Positions 1 to 6,092 of a stretch of 12,000 nt of DNA are shown here, one piece after another. The stretch is taken from NCBI RefSeq assembly GCF_937858865.1, contig NZ_CALLYO010000396.1, positions 1 to 12,000 on the forward strand, given 5' to 3'. Position numbers and translations under genes: made by a program. Numbering within the stretch: the first letter of the stretch is position 1; each line of letters starts with the position of its first letter. The DNA is from an uncultured Amaricoccus sp. (lineage in GTDB: Bacteria; Pseudomonadota; Alphaproteobacteria; Rhodobacterales; Rhodobacteraceae). The notes below the pieces were generated by a model. The model saw only the letters and a program-made list of their open reading frames with translations. It was not told where the DNA came from and ran no database searches.

Positions 1-89
1 GCGGGCCTTCAGGCCCCCCGAGGCCGGCGCTCACTCCGCAAGCCACAGGAGAGACGATCCGAACGGGCCCCGATCGGACAACCCGCCAG
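1..89. other. Left chromosomal flank, no gene seen
   Basis: This short stretch lies outside the Mu-like element. I see no start codon with a ribosome binding site and no RNA gene. The one visible structure is a small perfect inverted repeat at 3-16 (GGGCCT, two bases, AGGCCC). It could be part of a terminator or a chance GC-rich hairpin, because no run of T follows it on either strand. The last bases, CCAG at 86-89, recur just beyond the right end of the element and are read here as part of the target duplication. Confidence 0.4.
86..89. repeat. Putative target-site duplication, left copy
   Basis: CCAG here matches CCAG at 6093-6096 immediately outside the right end. The identity continues to CCAGTG if the first two bases of the left end are included (86-91 and 6093-6098). 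Mu makes a 5-bp duplication, and strict 5-bp flanks (GCCAG and CCAGT) do not match. Either this element makes a different stagger, the end is placed one base off, or the flanks have changed. Confidence 0.5.
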
Positions 90-95
90 TGAGGC

Positions 96-105
96 GATAC
101 CAATT
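96..105 (-). promoter_or_regulatory. Left-end transposase binding site L1 (putative)
   Basis: GATACCAATT starts six bases inside the presumed left end. Its reverse complement AATTGGTATC occurs at 187-196 and again at 6057-6066 near the right end. The 13-bp stretch 96-108 is a perfect inverted repeat of 184-196. In Mu the transposase binds several end sites, with L1 next to the cleavage point; I infer that role here from position and recurrence only. Confidence 0.6.
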
Positions 106-129
106 ATTGCGGATCCTATTGCGGATCCT
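106..129 (+). repeat. Two tandem 12-bp repeats next to the left end
   Basis: ATTGCGGATCCT occurs twice head to tail at 106-117 and 118-129. Eleven bases of it recur at 243-253, inside the last codons of the repressor gene. The array abuts the putative L1 site. It could bind the transposase, the repressor or a host factor; no function can be assigned from sequence. Confidence 0.6.
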
Positions 130-186
130 CGCGCGGCCCGGTTTATCGTGCAATTCCAAGTGGTTGACCTCTGGCCGTGATTGAAT

Positions 187-196
187 AATTGGTATC
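187..196 (+). promoter_or_regulatory. Left-end transposase binding site L2 (putative)
   Basis: AATTGGTATC is the exact reverse complement of the L1 motif and is identical to the inner right-end site. It starts 91 bp from L1. In Mu, L1 and L2 are also separated by a long spacer (about 80 bp), which HU bends during transpososome assembly, so the layout agrees with a Mu-type left end. It lies between the left end and the 3' end of the repressor gene. Confidence 0.55.
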
Positions 197-210
197 ACGT
201 TTCGCCAACC

Positions 211-774
211 CTAAGCATTTGATTTCGTTAGAACGGCGGCCGATTGCGGATCCCCTTGACCGCTCTTCAGCCTGTCGAGAATTGCCGCCAATGTGTCCGG
301 CGTAACGCCGCGATCATATGCGCCTTTCGCTTTCTCGATCATGTACAGATGGCCAATATCGTCAACTATCGTCAAGGGGTCGGCGAGCTCTCGGAAGAAA
401 TCTTTGGACTCAAGCGTGGAAATAATATCACGAACGACAGAATGAACCGTCTCCGGCGGGCAAAGTCTCAGTACCCTTATGATCGCCCGCTCGTGCTCGG
501 TTAACCCCGGAAGGCCAGCGATGTCCTCGTTCGATCCGAGGAGGGAAGCAAGCTCGCGAAAGGACCCCGCGTCACCCGACAGAAGGGCGCTTTCGGGGAT
601 CCCAAGCCTCTGACTGATCTGGCGCAGGACTGACGGCTTCGGTTGCGTCCTTCCCGTCTCATAGTTTGCGAGCGCCGATCGGGTGATCCCTACCCTTCGG
701 CTGAAAGCCTCCTGGCTTTCCTCCCCACGCACACGCCGCAGGCGCTCCCCAATTGTGCTGTCTCGTGTTGACAT
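211..774 (-). CDS. XRE-family phage repressor (Mu c-like position)
   Basis: A 187-residue predicted DNA-binding repressor that would hold the transposition genes silent. Residues about 8-62 form a lambda/Cro-type helix-turn-helix domain, with the recognition region around residues 21-41 (QEAFSRRVGI then TRSALANYETG) and the usual downstream NYE/P pattern. The rest (about 70-187) is acidic and helical, has no recognisable enzyme motif and probably mediates oligomerisation. I see no Ser/Lys LexA-type autocleavage signature. It is transcribed toward the left end, divergent from ner and the transposase, as the c gene is in Mu. The start ATG at 772-774 lies inside a three-box operator-like array, so autoregulation is likely. 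Base composition is less GC-rich than the neighbouring genes, as is common for phage regulators. The family call is firm; the role as immunity repressor comes from context. Confidence 0.85.
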   Translation of the reverse strand: MSTRDSTIGERLRRVRGEESQEAFSRRVGITRSALANYETGRTQPKPSVLRQISQRLGIPESALLSGDAGSFRELASLLGSNEDIAGLPGLTEHERAIIRVLRLCPPETVHSVVRDIISTLESKDFFRELADPLTIVDDIGHLYMIEKAKGAYDRGVTPDTLAAILDRLKSGQGDPQSAAVLTKSNA

Positions 775-810
775 GTGCTAGTTTGTGTATAGAGTTGCTG
801 GCTTGTGTAT
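757..810. promoter_or_regulatory. Three-box operator array between repressor and ner (putative)
   Basis: Three related 14-bp boxes begin at 757, 777 and 797, exactly 20 bp apart: GCTGTCTCGTGTTG, GCTAGTTTGTGTAT and GCTGGCTTGTGTAT. Boxes two and three match at 12 of 14 positions; boxes one and three match at 10. The array covers the repressor start codon and the candidate rightward promoter. A 20-bp period is about two helical turns, so proteins on the boxes would lie on the same face of the DNA. I infer binding by the repressor, the Ner-position protein, or both. Confidence 0.6.
768..795 (+). promoter_or_regulatory. Candidate early promoter for ner-A-B
   Basis: A perfect -35 hexamer TTGACA lies at 768-773. 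It is followed after 16 bp by TAGAGT at 790-795, which matches the -10 consensus at four of six bases. Transcription would start near 802, about 30 bases before the small HTH gene. The -35 lies between the first and second operator-like boxes and the -10 between the second and third. No equally good leftward promoter was found; TATACA on the minus strand at 791-786 is a possible -10 without a clear -35. Confidence 0.45.
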
Positions 811-830
811 GCTTGCACGGGACCGGCTCT

Positions 831-1019
831 ATGACAACCGTACTGAAGTCAGCTCGCGAGCGTCTGCGTCGCGAAGGCGTGACGGTCGCCGATTGGGCTA
901 AGCGCAATCGGTTTCCCCTGCATGCGGTCCGAGCGGTGCTCTACGGGCGCAACAAGGGAAACTACGGCCAAGCCCACGGGATCGCGGTGGCGCTCGGGGT
1001 TAAGGACACCGAAAGGTGA
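831..1019 (+). CDS. Small Ner-position HTH regulatory protein
   Basis: A basic protein of 62 residues. The segment around residues 15-58 (VTVADWAKRNRFPLHAVRAV, then GRNKGNYGQAHGIAVALG) reads as a compact helix-turn-helix domain. It occupies the place of ner in Mu, between the divergent repressor and the transposase, where Ner damps early transcription. An in-frame ATG at 753 was rejected as the start. It would lie upstream of the candidate promoter, overlap the repressor gene, and add a Cys-rich stretch that looks noncoding. The ribosome binding site at 831 is weak. The stop overlaps the GTG start of the transposase by four bases, so translation is probably coupled. Naming it Ner is inference from position and size; similarity to Mu Ner itself is not obvious. 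Confidence 0.75.
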   Translation: MTTVLKSARERLRREGVTVADWAKRNRFPLHAVRAVLYGRNKGNYGQAHGIAVALGVKDTER

Positions 1020-2818
1020 GCTTCGTCTCTCCTAAGGAGTTCGCGGAAGCGCTCGGCATTTCCGAGCGCATTGCTAGACGAGCATTCGCCCGGGGGCGTC
1101 CGTGTCATGGCCACGCCCTGCCCGTGATCGAAGTGCCCGGGCAGCGCGGCGGGGCCGGCGGCAAGGTCTGGGCCTTGTCGCTCGACCACTGCTCGCCCGA
1201 GCTGCGCGCGATACTTCAGCCGGCGGCTTCGAGCCCCGTTGAAGTCCCCGTTAAAGGGGGCCTTGCCGCTCCGACCATTCGGCTGAAGGGCCGTTCCGAT
1301 CGGGGACGACGGCGCGTCATCGTCACGCGCGCGTGGGATGCCGGGATTGACCTCCCCGAGGACCGCAAGCGTGCCATTGCCGGCGAGCTGGCGCGCGAAG
1401 CGCGCAGCATGGTCGCGAACGACGGCACGTCCAACCGGGAAGTGCTCCGCCTCTGCGCCTTCCACCTTGCGCGGCGCTGCGAGGCGGCGGGCTCCGCCCT
1501 GGCGCCGGCCCGACTGCGCGCGATCTGCGCCCTCAATCAGAAGTGGGCGAAGCGGCAGGGTCTCAACCGGTTCCGGTTGGTCCACAAGCACGACTGCGAC
1601 CACAAGGCTTGGCAGGACGAGGCCGTGCCGCGCATCCGGCGGGCGCTGCACGACACCCCCATGGGGCTGCTGATCGGCGACGTTCACTATGTGGACATCC
1701 TCGTTGACGAGAACGGCGAGACGGTGCGCGTGCGGCTGATCGCGTGGCTGGACGCTTCGAGCCTCTTCGCCTGGGTGACGCCCGTGTTCCTGTCGAAAGG
1801 CAAGGGCGTCCGGCAGGAGGACGTGGCCGAGGCGCTTTCGCAGGTCGCCTTCTGCCCGCACGGCGGCATCCCGCAGGAGTACTACCTCGACAACGGCTCG
1901 GAGTATTCCAAGCTGAAGTCGGCCATGGACCGACTGGCCGACCTCGCCGGAATGCAGTTCAGCGTCACCGCTGCAAAGCCCTACTCGCCGACCTCCAAGG
2001 GCGAAATCGAGGGCTTCTTCAACATCCTCGAAGGCATCTTCCGCGGCTTGCCCGGGTGGATCGGCGGCGACCGGACCAACAAGAAGACCGAGAACAAGGG
2101 CATGGTCGTGAAGCCTTACGAGCGCGGTCTCGACGCGCTGGCGGCGGATATTCGCGACGCGGTCAGGATCTACAACGACCGGCCGCAGTCCGGCCGGCTC
2201 GGCGGCCTGTCGCCCGTCGAAGCGCTCGACGCGAAGATCAGGGCCACCCGCTTCAGCGCGCGCGTCCCGAGCGACGACGCCTTCGACCTGATCTTCAGCC
2301 GCCCCGAAACACGGATCGCCCGGCAGGGCATGATCACGATCCGCGGCGCGCTCTACCACTCGCCGCGCATGGACGATCTGCCGGTCGGCGCGCGCTTGGA
2401 AGTCCGCGTTCCGCTCCGGAAGGGACGCGACCGCGTCTTCCTGCGCCACGAGAGCGATGATCTTGGCTGGGCCGAGCTGCAACCAGTCTTCGCCCATGGC
2501 GAGCGCGCAGGGGCTCGGCACCAAGCCGAGCTGGAAAAGGGCCGAACCGACGCGCTCGAGCACCTGCGGGCGCAGACCGACCCGACCGTCTCGACCTTCG
2601 AGCTACAGAAGGCCGCGGTGCGGCAGGTCGCGCCGGCCGCCGGCGATCCCGAAGCCTGGACCTTCGCGATCGACAAGACGCTCCTGCCGCCGAGCCCAGC
2701 GGATCGGGCCGAGGCCGAGGATGCCGAGCGGCGGGCCATCATGGAGGAATTCCTCGCGATGAGCGCGAAGAGTGAGAGACCGGCGGCAGCCACCGCCGGC
2801 CTCTCTGGTGCAACGTGA
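1016..2818 (+). CDS. MuA-like DDE transposase
   Basis: A 600-residue transposase, close in size to MuA (663). It would bind the element ends and catalyse strand cleavage and strand transfer. The N-terminus (about 2-30) looks like a helix-turn-helix DNA-binding segment (VSPKEFAEALGISERIARRA). The catalytic core spans about 215-400. The acidic triad is read as D222 (in GDVHYVDI, aligning with the MuA NGDGY aspartate), D292 (in YYLDNGSEY) and E332 (in SPTSKGEIEGFFN). A segment YNDRPQSGRLGGLSPVEAL closes the core, and the Mu-type beta-barrel region follows (about 425-490). The charged C-terminal tail is where MuA contacts MuB. The GTG start at 1016 follows an AAGGA site at 1002-1006 and overlaps the upstream stop. 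No frameshift or missing catalytic residue is visible, so the enzyme is probably active. Confidence 0.93.
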   Translation: MSFVSPKEFAEALGISERIARRAFARGRPCHGHALPVIEVPGQRGGAGGKVWALSLDHCSPELRAILQPAASSPVEVPVKGGLAAPTIRLKGRSDRGRRRVIVTRAWDAGIDLPEDRKRAIAGELAREARSMVANDGTSNREVLRLCAFHLARRCEAAGSALAPARLRAICALNQKWAKRQGLNRFRLVHKHDCDHKAWQDEAVPRIRRALHDTPMGLLIGDVHYVDILVDENGETVRVRLIAWLDASSLFAWVTPVFLSKGKGVRQEDVAEALSQVAFCPHGGIPQEYYLDNGSEYSKLKSAMDRLADLAGMQFSVTAAKPYSPTSKGEIEGFFNILEGIFRGLPGWIGGDRTNKKTENKGMVVKPYERGLDALAADIRDAVRIYNDRPQSGRLGGLSPVEALDAKIRATRFSARVPSDDAFDLIFSRPETRIARQGMITIRGALYHSPRMDDLPVGARLEVRVPLRKGRDRVFLRHESDDLGWAELQPVFAHGERAGARHQAELEKGRTDALEHLRAQTDPTVSTFELQKAAVRQVAPAAGDPEAWTFAIDKTLLPPSPADRAEAEDAERRAIMEEFLAMSAKSERPAAATAGLSGAT

Positions 2819-2838
2819 CCTTTCAGAAGGAGCGTCAC

Positions 2839-3894
2839 ATGGAGAAACCTATCATCGAAACCGGGGTCGCATCAACGATCCGCGCGGCCGCGCGGCAGAT
2901 CGCCGACGGCGCGGGCCTCGGGCTCGCGCGCGGACCGGCCGGCATCGGCAAGAGCTTCGCGCTCGACCTGGTCGCGACCGAGCTGGCAGCGGGCGGCACG
3001 GAAGTCGTGCGCGTCACGGCCTCGCCGGTCATCGGCGGCTCCGCCATCGCCTTCATGCGCGCTGTCCTCGCGCCTTATCGGATCGATGTCAGATCAACCC
3101 CCGACGCCTTCGACGCAATCTGGGAGCTTCTGCGCGGGCATCCGTTCCAGCGCTTCGGCACGCGCGCCGTCTTCATCGTCGACGAGGCGCAGGAGCTGAA
3201 GACCGTCATCCTCGAGACGATCCGCTCGCTCTGGGACCGCGGAACCGACGCGCGCCTCGGCGACGAGCACGCGCCGGCCTTCGGCTGCCTCTTCGTCGGC
3301 AACGACACCTTCATGGGCAAGGGCGGCAACGTCCGCACCGCCGCCTTCCGGCCGCTCCTCTCGCGGGTGACGCACAACATCAACCTGCCGCGCCCCTCGC
3401 GGACAGAGCTCGCCGACTTCGCCAGCTCCCTCGCGCCGGAGAGCGCGGAGCTTCAGGCGATCCTGCGCGACCTCGGCGAGAGCGCCGGTCACTTCCGGGC
3501 GCTGGCGACCGCGATGCGCGTCGCCGGCGGTATGGGCGACGGCCCGATCGGACCGGACCGCCTGCGCGCGGCGATCAAGACGATGGGGGGGGCGGTGATG
3601 GCCGAGATGCTGACGCTCAACGCCTACCTGACAGAGGAGCGGCGGGAGGCCCTTCAAGGGCGGTTCGCCCTCTGCACTCCCTTGAGCGAGGCCGAGCTTC
3701 CCGTGTTCGGTCGCGCCGTGGAGGAGCTGCCGGAGATTGTCGACGCGCTGCGCGCCGAGCTCCCCGAAGCGAGCCCCAAGGTCGCGGAGCTTCTCGACGC
3801 GGCGGCGACCGCGTCGACGATGATCCGGGGCGCTCTCCGCCGGAGCTTCCCCGCCGGAGCTCTCGGCGCGGCCCAGACTGGGAGGGTGCAATGA
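2839..3894 (+). CDS. MuB-like AAA+ transposition ATPase
   Basis: A 351-residue ATPase that in Mu-type systems coats target DNA, delivers target to the transposase and gives target immunity. Walker A is GPAGIGKS at residues 32-39 and Walker B is VFIVDEAQ at 111-118. A sensor-1-like asparagine follows in FVGND (about 152-156), and GHFRAL around 218-223 lies where a sensor-2 region would be. The start ATG at 2839 was chosen because AGAAGGAG at 2825-2832 is well placed. A GTG 24 bases upstream has no such site. The protein is somewhat longer than MuB (312 residues), the extra length being an acidic, alanine-rich C-terminal part. It follows the transposase by 20 bp and overlaps the next small gene by ATGA. 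Related AAA+ proteins include IstB and TnsC, but pairing with a MuA-type transposase favours MuB. Confidence 0.88.
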   Translation: MEKPIIETGVASTIRAAARQIADGAGLGLARGPAGIGKSFALDLVATELAAGGTEVVRVTASPVIGGSAIAFMRAVLAPYRIDVRSTPDAFDAIWELLRGHPFQRFGTRAVFIVDEAQELKTVILETIRSLWDRGTDARLGDEHAPAFGCLFVGNDTFMGKGGNVRTAAFRPLLSRVTHNINLPRPSRTELADFASSLAPESAELQAILRDLGESAGHFRALATAMRVAGGMGDGPIGPDRLRAAIKTMGGAVMAEMLTLNAYLTEERREALQGRFALCTPLSEAELPVFGRAVEELPEIVDALRAELPEASPKVAELLDAAATASTMIRGALRRSFPAGALGAAQTGRVQ

Positions 3895-4055
3895 AGGGGC
3901 GTGTGAAGCTCGCCCTCGAGCTGACCGACGCCGAGTGGAACCAGGTCGACGACGTGATCCCGGAAACCGCCGAGCTGATCAGCGACGCGGCGGGAACCCT
4001 CGATCTGATGGCGGACATGCTCACAGCCGGCGCGGACCTGCACCCGGCGCGCTGA
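3891..4055 (+). CDS. Small early protein, 54 residues, possibly truncated
   Basis: The start ATG overlaps the stop of the MuB-like gene (ATGA at 3891-3894) and has GGAGG at 3881-3885, so a real coupled gene is likely. The protein begins MKGRVKLALELTDAEWNQVD, is strongly acidic overall and predicted helical. I recognise no domain. Tape-measure coding sequence begins in another frame about where this gene ends, so its C-terminus (LTAGADLHPAR) may have been created or clipped by the deletion that joined early and late regions. It may be an early accessory protein of the Mu-like phage; no function can be assigned. Confidence 0.6.
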   Translation: MKGRVKLALELTDAEWNQVDDVIPETAELISDAAGTLDLMADMLTAGADLHPAR

Positions 4056-4087
4056 CGAACCTGATCCAGCGTCAGGGTGGCTACGCG

Positions 4088-5485
4088 ATGTCCGTGGGCC
4101 TGGCGGCCGAGGAAGTCGCGGCCCTCGGCACGGCTTTCCTGTCCTCCAACCTCGGGCCGGAGGTCGCCGCCACTGCGCTGAGGAACTTCACCGGCGCGCT
4201 GGCCAATGGCGAGGCCGCGACCAAACGCCAGTCCGACGTGCTGGGACGGCTCGGCTTCGATACCGTCGACCTTGCCAAGCGAATGCAGATCGACGCGAAG
4301 GGCGCGATCCTCGACGTCGTCGGCGCGTTCGGCCAGCTCGAGGCGCACGAACGCGCCGGCGCGATCAGCATGCTCTTCGGCGAGGAGGCAATCGGCAGCG
4401 TCACGCCCCTCATCGAAAACCTCGGCTTGCTCGAAACCGCCTTCGGGCTGGTCGGGAACAGGGCCGACTATGCCGGTTCGATGACGCGCGAGTATGAGGG
4501 CATCGCTGAGACCACCAAATCCCGCCTGACCGTGCTCACCAACAGCATGACCGCGCTGTCCGTCGTCGCCGGCACCGCACTTCTGCCAGCGTTCGTCGCG
4601 CTGCTCGAGGCAACCACGCCGATGATCCAGTCCTTCAGCGACTTCGCGGCGGCCAACCCCGGGCTGATCCAGTCGGTCGCCGGGCTCGGCGCTGGCCTCT
4701 GGGTTATCCGCGCCGCGATGCTCGCCACCAATGCCGCCATGATGACCAACCCGATCGTCGCCGTCATCGCTGCGGTCGCCGCGGGCGCCTTCATGATCTA
4801 TCGGAATTGGGACGGCATCGTCGCCTACTTCTTGGAGAAGATCGACGCCGTCCAGGCCGCCTTCGACGAGGGCCTGCTCAACGGCGTGCTGACCGCGCTC
4901 GCCGAGTTCGACCCATTCCGCCTGATGTTCGAAGGCGCGGTCAACCTGGTCGAGTACCTGACCGGCTGGGACCTCTCCGCGATCGAGGAGAGGATCGCCG
5001 CCGCCTTCGACTTCAGCCTCTTCGGCGCCGGCATGCGGCTGATCCAGTCGGCCTGGGACGGGATGCTCTCGATCGTCGGGCCGATGGTCAGCTCGATCTC
5101 GGCCAAGATCGCCGCCATCGTGCCGGACTGGCTGCTGCGCGCCTGGGACTGGGTCTCGGGCGGCGGGGCGAGCTCGGCCGAGGGGAGCCCCGCCGGCCGC
5201 GCGATCGGCGGGGCGGTGCGGGCCGGGCATCTCTACCGCTGGATGGAGGAGGGCGAGGAGCTCTTCGTTCCGCGGGTGGACGGCAACGTCATCTCCACCC
5301 GGGAGCTGAAGGCGCTGCGCGCCGGCGGCGCGCGAAGCAGCACGACGACGATCAACAACGACATCGTGGTCCACGCCGCGCCCGGCCAGTCGCCGCAGGA
5401 GATCGCGCGCGAGGTCCTGCGCGCGATCGAACGGCGCGCCGGGCGCGGAGCCGAGCTGCACGACGGTGGGGCCTATGCCGTTTAG
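4088..5485 (+). CDS. Phage tail tape-measure protein, N-terminally truncated remnant
   Basis: The 465-residue product matches the middle and C-terminal part of tape-measure proteins, which set tail length. The start lies inside the conserved repeat-like helical domain: EEVAALGTAFLSS, then AATALRNFTGAL, GEAATKRQSDVLGRLGFD and a FGEEAIGSVTPLI segment at about 97-109. A long hydrophobic stretch follows (about 192-238). The C-terminus is the usual ending, GEELFVP near 389-395 and LHDGGAY at the end. A complete protein would have a few hundred more N-terminal residues. The family-like reading frame can be traced back to about 4056 (LIQRQGGYAM), directly after the small early gene, so the gene was cut by a deletion. 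ATG 4088 has AGGGTGG at 4074-4080 and could still be translated. Without other tail genes it has no virion role; it may be a pseudogene. Confidence 0.8.
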   Translation: MSVGLAAEEVAALGTAFLSSNLGPEVAATALRNFTGALANGEAATKRQSDVLGRLGFDTVDLAKRMQIDAKGAILDVVGAFGQLEAHERAGAISMLFGEEAIGSVTPLIENLGLLETAFGLVGNRADYAGSMTREYEGIAETTKSRLTVLTNSMTALSVVAGTALLPAFVALLEATTPMIQSFSDFAAANPGLIQSVAGLGAGLWVIRAAMLATNAAMMTNPIVAVIAAVAAGAFMIYRNWDGIVAYFLEKIDAVQAAFDEGLLNGVLTALAEFDPFRLMFEGAVNLVEYLTGWDLSAIEERIAAAFDFSLFGAGMRLIQSAWDGMLSIVGPMVSSISAKIAAIVPDWLLRAWDWVSGGGASSAEGSPAGRAIGGAVRAGHLYRWMEEGEELFVPRVDGNVISTRELKALRAGGARSSTTTINNDIVVHAAPGQSPQEIAREVLRAIERRAGRGAELHDGGAYAV

Positions 5486-5648
5486 CGGCTGAAACGAGTT
5501 CGGGAATGGAGAGTGCAGGCTCCGTTCTCGTCCCGGAGCGGGGGTTCGTGAAGGTTGCCCCGTTCCGTCGCCTGCGGGAGGTCCGGCTGTTCGTCGTGGT
5601 CCGGCCGGTCTTCCCGCAGGCACCATCAACGCCTGGAGGACATGACGA
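5486..5648 (+). other. Spacer with an inverted repeat, between tape-measure remnant and last gene
   Basis: The spacer contains a perfect 10-bp inverted repeat, GCCTGCGGGA at 5570-5579 and TCCCGCAGGC at 5612-5621. Its 32-base loop carries GGTCCGGC twice (5580-5587 and 5598-5605). No T-run follows, so it is not a standard terminator. The region may also hold the second deletion joint of the element, since no normal tail gene follows the tape-measure gene. Confidence 0.4.
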
Positions 5649-5652
5649 ATGA
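5506..5652 (+). CDS. Possible 48-residue ORF coupled to the next gene
   Basis: An ATG at 5506 opens 48 codons. The stop TGA at 5650-5652 overlaps the ATG of the next gene (ATGA at 5649-5652). That overlap type is used elsewhere in the element and is the main support. The product (MESAGSVLVPERGF... ending TPGGHDE) is basic, has a short hydrophobic run around LFVVVRPVF, and shows no domain. There is no convincing ribosome binding site, and an inverted repeat lies within it. It could be a joined remnant of a lost gene or simply open noncoding sequence. Confidence 0.25.
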   Translation: MESAGSVLVPERGFVKVAPFRRLREVRLFVVVRPVFPQAPSTPGGHDE

Positions 5653-6023
5653 CCGCCGCGGACATCGACCTCGCCATTGCCGAGCTGGAGCCGATCCTCG
5701 CCGGTTTAACCCGCCTCAAAGGGGCGCTTGAACGGCACCGCGAAGCTCTACTGCAAGATCGGCTGTCAGCCCTGCCGCCCTGCGACGTGCCGCCCACCGA
5801 GCACCGCCGCCTGCACCGCCCCGGCGTGCAGGCCAAGCTCGACGCCGACCCCGAGCTTCAGGCATTCGTCCTCGCCCGCCTCGACCGCCTGACCTTCCAC
5901 AATATTGCCGCGGAGGTCGCTCAATACTTTCCGCCCGAGCGCCGCGTCCGCCACTCTGCCATCCACGCATGGGCTTCCCGCCGCCGGTCCCGCGCCCGGA
6001 TGAGCCCTGACCATCCCGGATAG
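5649..6023 (+). CDS. Small HTH-like phage protein near the right end
   Basis: A 124-residue protein with GGAGGA at 5635-5640, eight bases before its ATG. Residues 1-40 are helical and may form a coiled coil (DLAIAELEPILAGLTRLKGA). The linker at 41-58 is rich in proline and histidine. Residues about 60-112 (LDADPELQAFVLARLDRLTF, then IAAEV and RRVRHSAIHAWASRRR) look like a basic helix-turn-helix. I do not recognise a named family. A regulatory or DNA-binding role is inferred from the motif only. It is the last gene before the right end, 33 bp from the inner end motif. Its retention in a heavily deleted element may mean it helps transposition or control, or only that the deletion stopped short of it. 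Confidence 0.65.
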   Translation: MTAADIDLAIAELEPILAGLTRLKGALERHREALLQDRLSALPPCDVPPTEHRRLHRPGVQAKLDADPELQAFVLARLDRLTFHNIAAEVAQYFPPERRVRHSAIHAWASRRRSRARMSPDHPG

Positions 6024-6056
6024 CCCGCGGACTGCCGATCACTTCCGAGATCCCGC

Positions 6057-6066
6057 AATTGGTATC
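6057..6066 (+). promoter_or_regulatory. Right-end transposase binding site R2 (putative)
   Basis: AATTGGTATC is identical to the inner left-end site and is the exact reverse complement of L1. It is the inner of two right-end copies spaced 20 bp apart. Closely spaced R1 and R2 sites, against a widely spaced L1-L2 pair, is the same asymmetry seen at Mu ends. Confidence 0.6.
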
Positions 6067-6076
6067 ATGGGATAGG

Positions 6077-6086
6077 AATTGGTTAC
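6077..6086 (+). promoter_or_regulatory. Right-end transposase binding site R1 (putative)
   Basis: AATTGGTTAC matches the end motif at eight of ten positions and ends six bases before the presumed right end (CA at 6091-6092), mirroring the distance of L1 from the left end. The differences are two adjacent bases near the outer side of the motif. Confidence 0.55.
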
Positions 6087-6092
6087 ACTACA

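Larger units (their letters stand above)
90..6092. mobile_element. Mu-like transposable element, internally deleted (natural mini-Mu)
   Basis: The element has the phage Mu left-arm order: leftward repressor, rightward small Ner-position HTH protein, DDE transposase A, ATPase B. It is only about 6.0 kb, whereas Mu-like phages are usually above 30 kb. No lysis, terminase, portal, head, tail tube, baseplate or fibre gene is present. The only virion gene is the C-terminal part of a tail tape-measure gene. Ends were chosen because TG at 90-91 and CA at 6091-6092 each lie six bases outside the outermost copy of a shared 10-bp motif, and the first 16 bases of the two ends match at 11 positions. CCAG flanks both sides (86-89 and 6093-6096). 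The transposition genes and both ends look intact, so it may still move. It cannot build virions by itself. The exact end bases are uncertain by one or two positions. Confidence 0.8.

Noticed and set aside
1..16. Hairpin GGGCCT / AGGCCC as a transcription terminator or tRNA fragment
   Set aside because: There is no T-run on either strand and no tRNA arm pattern. In GC-rich DNA such a short repeat is not convincing.
753..830. N-terminal extension of the small Ner-position protein from an upstream ATG
   Set aside because: It would overlap the repressor start and the operator array, begin upstream of the candidate promoter, and add a Cys-rich segment unlike the rest.
962..2563. Long minus-strand open frame opposite the transposase gene
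   Set aside because: The opposite frame encodes a clear DDE transposase. The minus-strand product has no domain and the biased composition expected of a GC-rich antisense shadow.
2772..3890. Plus-strand open frame running into the 54-residue gene
   Set aside because: Before 3891 it is an Arg-rich alternative frame of the MuB-like gene. Only the part from the ATG at 3891 has its own ribosome binding site and an overlap consistent with a gene.
3617..5836. Minus-strand open frame of 739 codons opposite the MuB-like and tape-measure genes
   Set aside because: It runs across several real plus-strand genes and a deletion joint, has low-complexity Arg/Ala/Gly-rich sequence and no recognisable domain.
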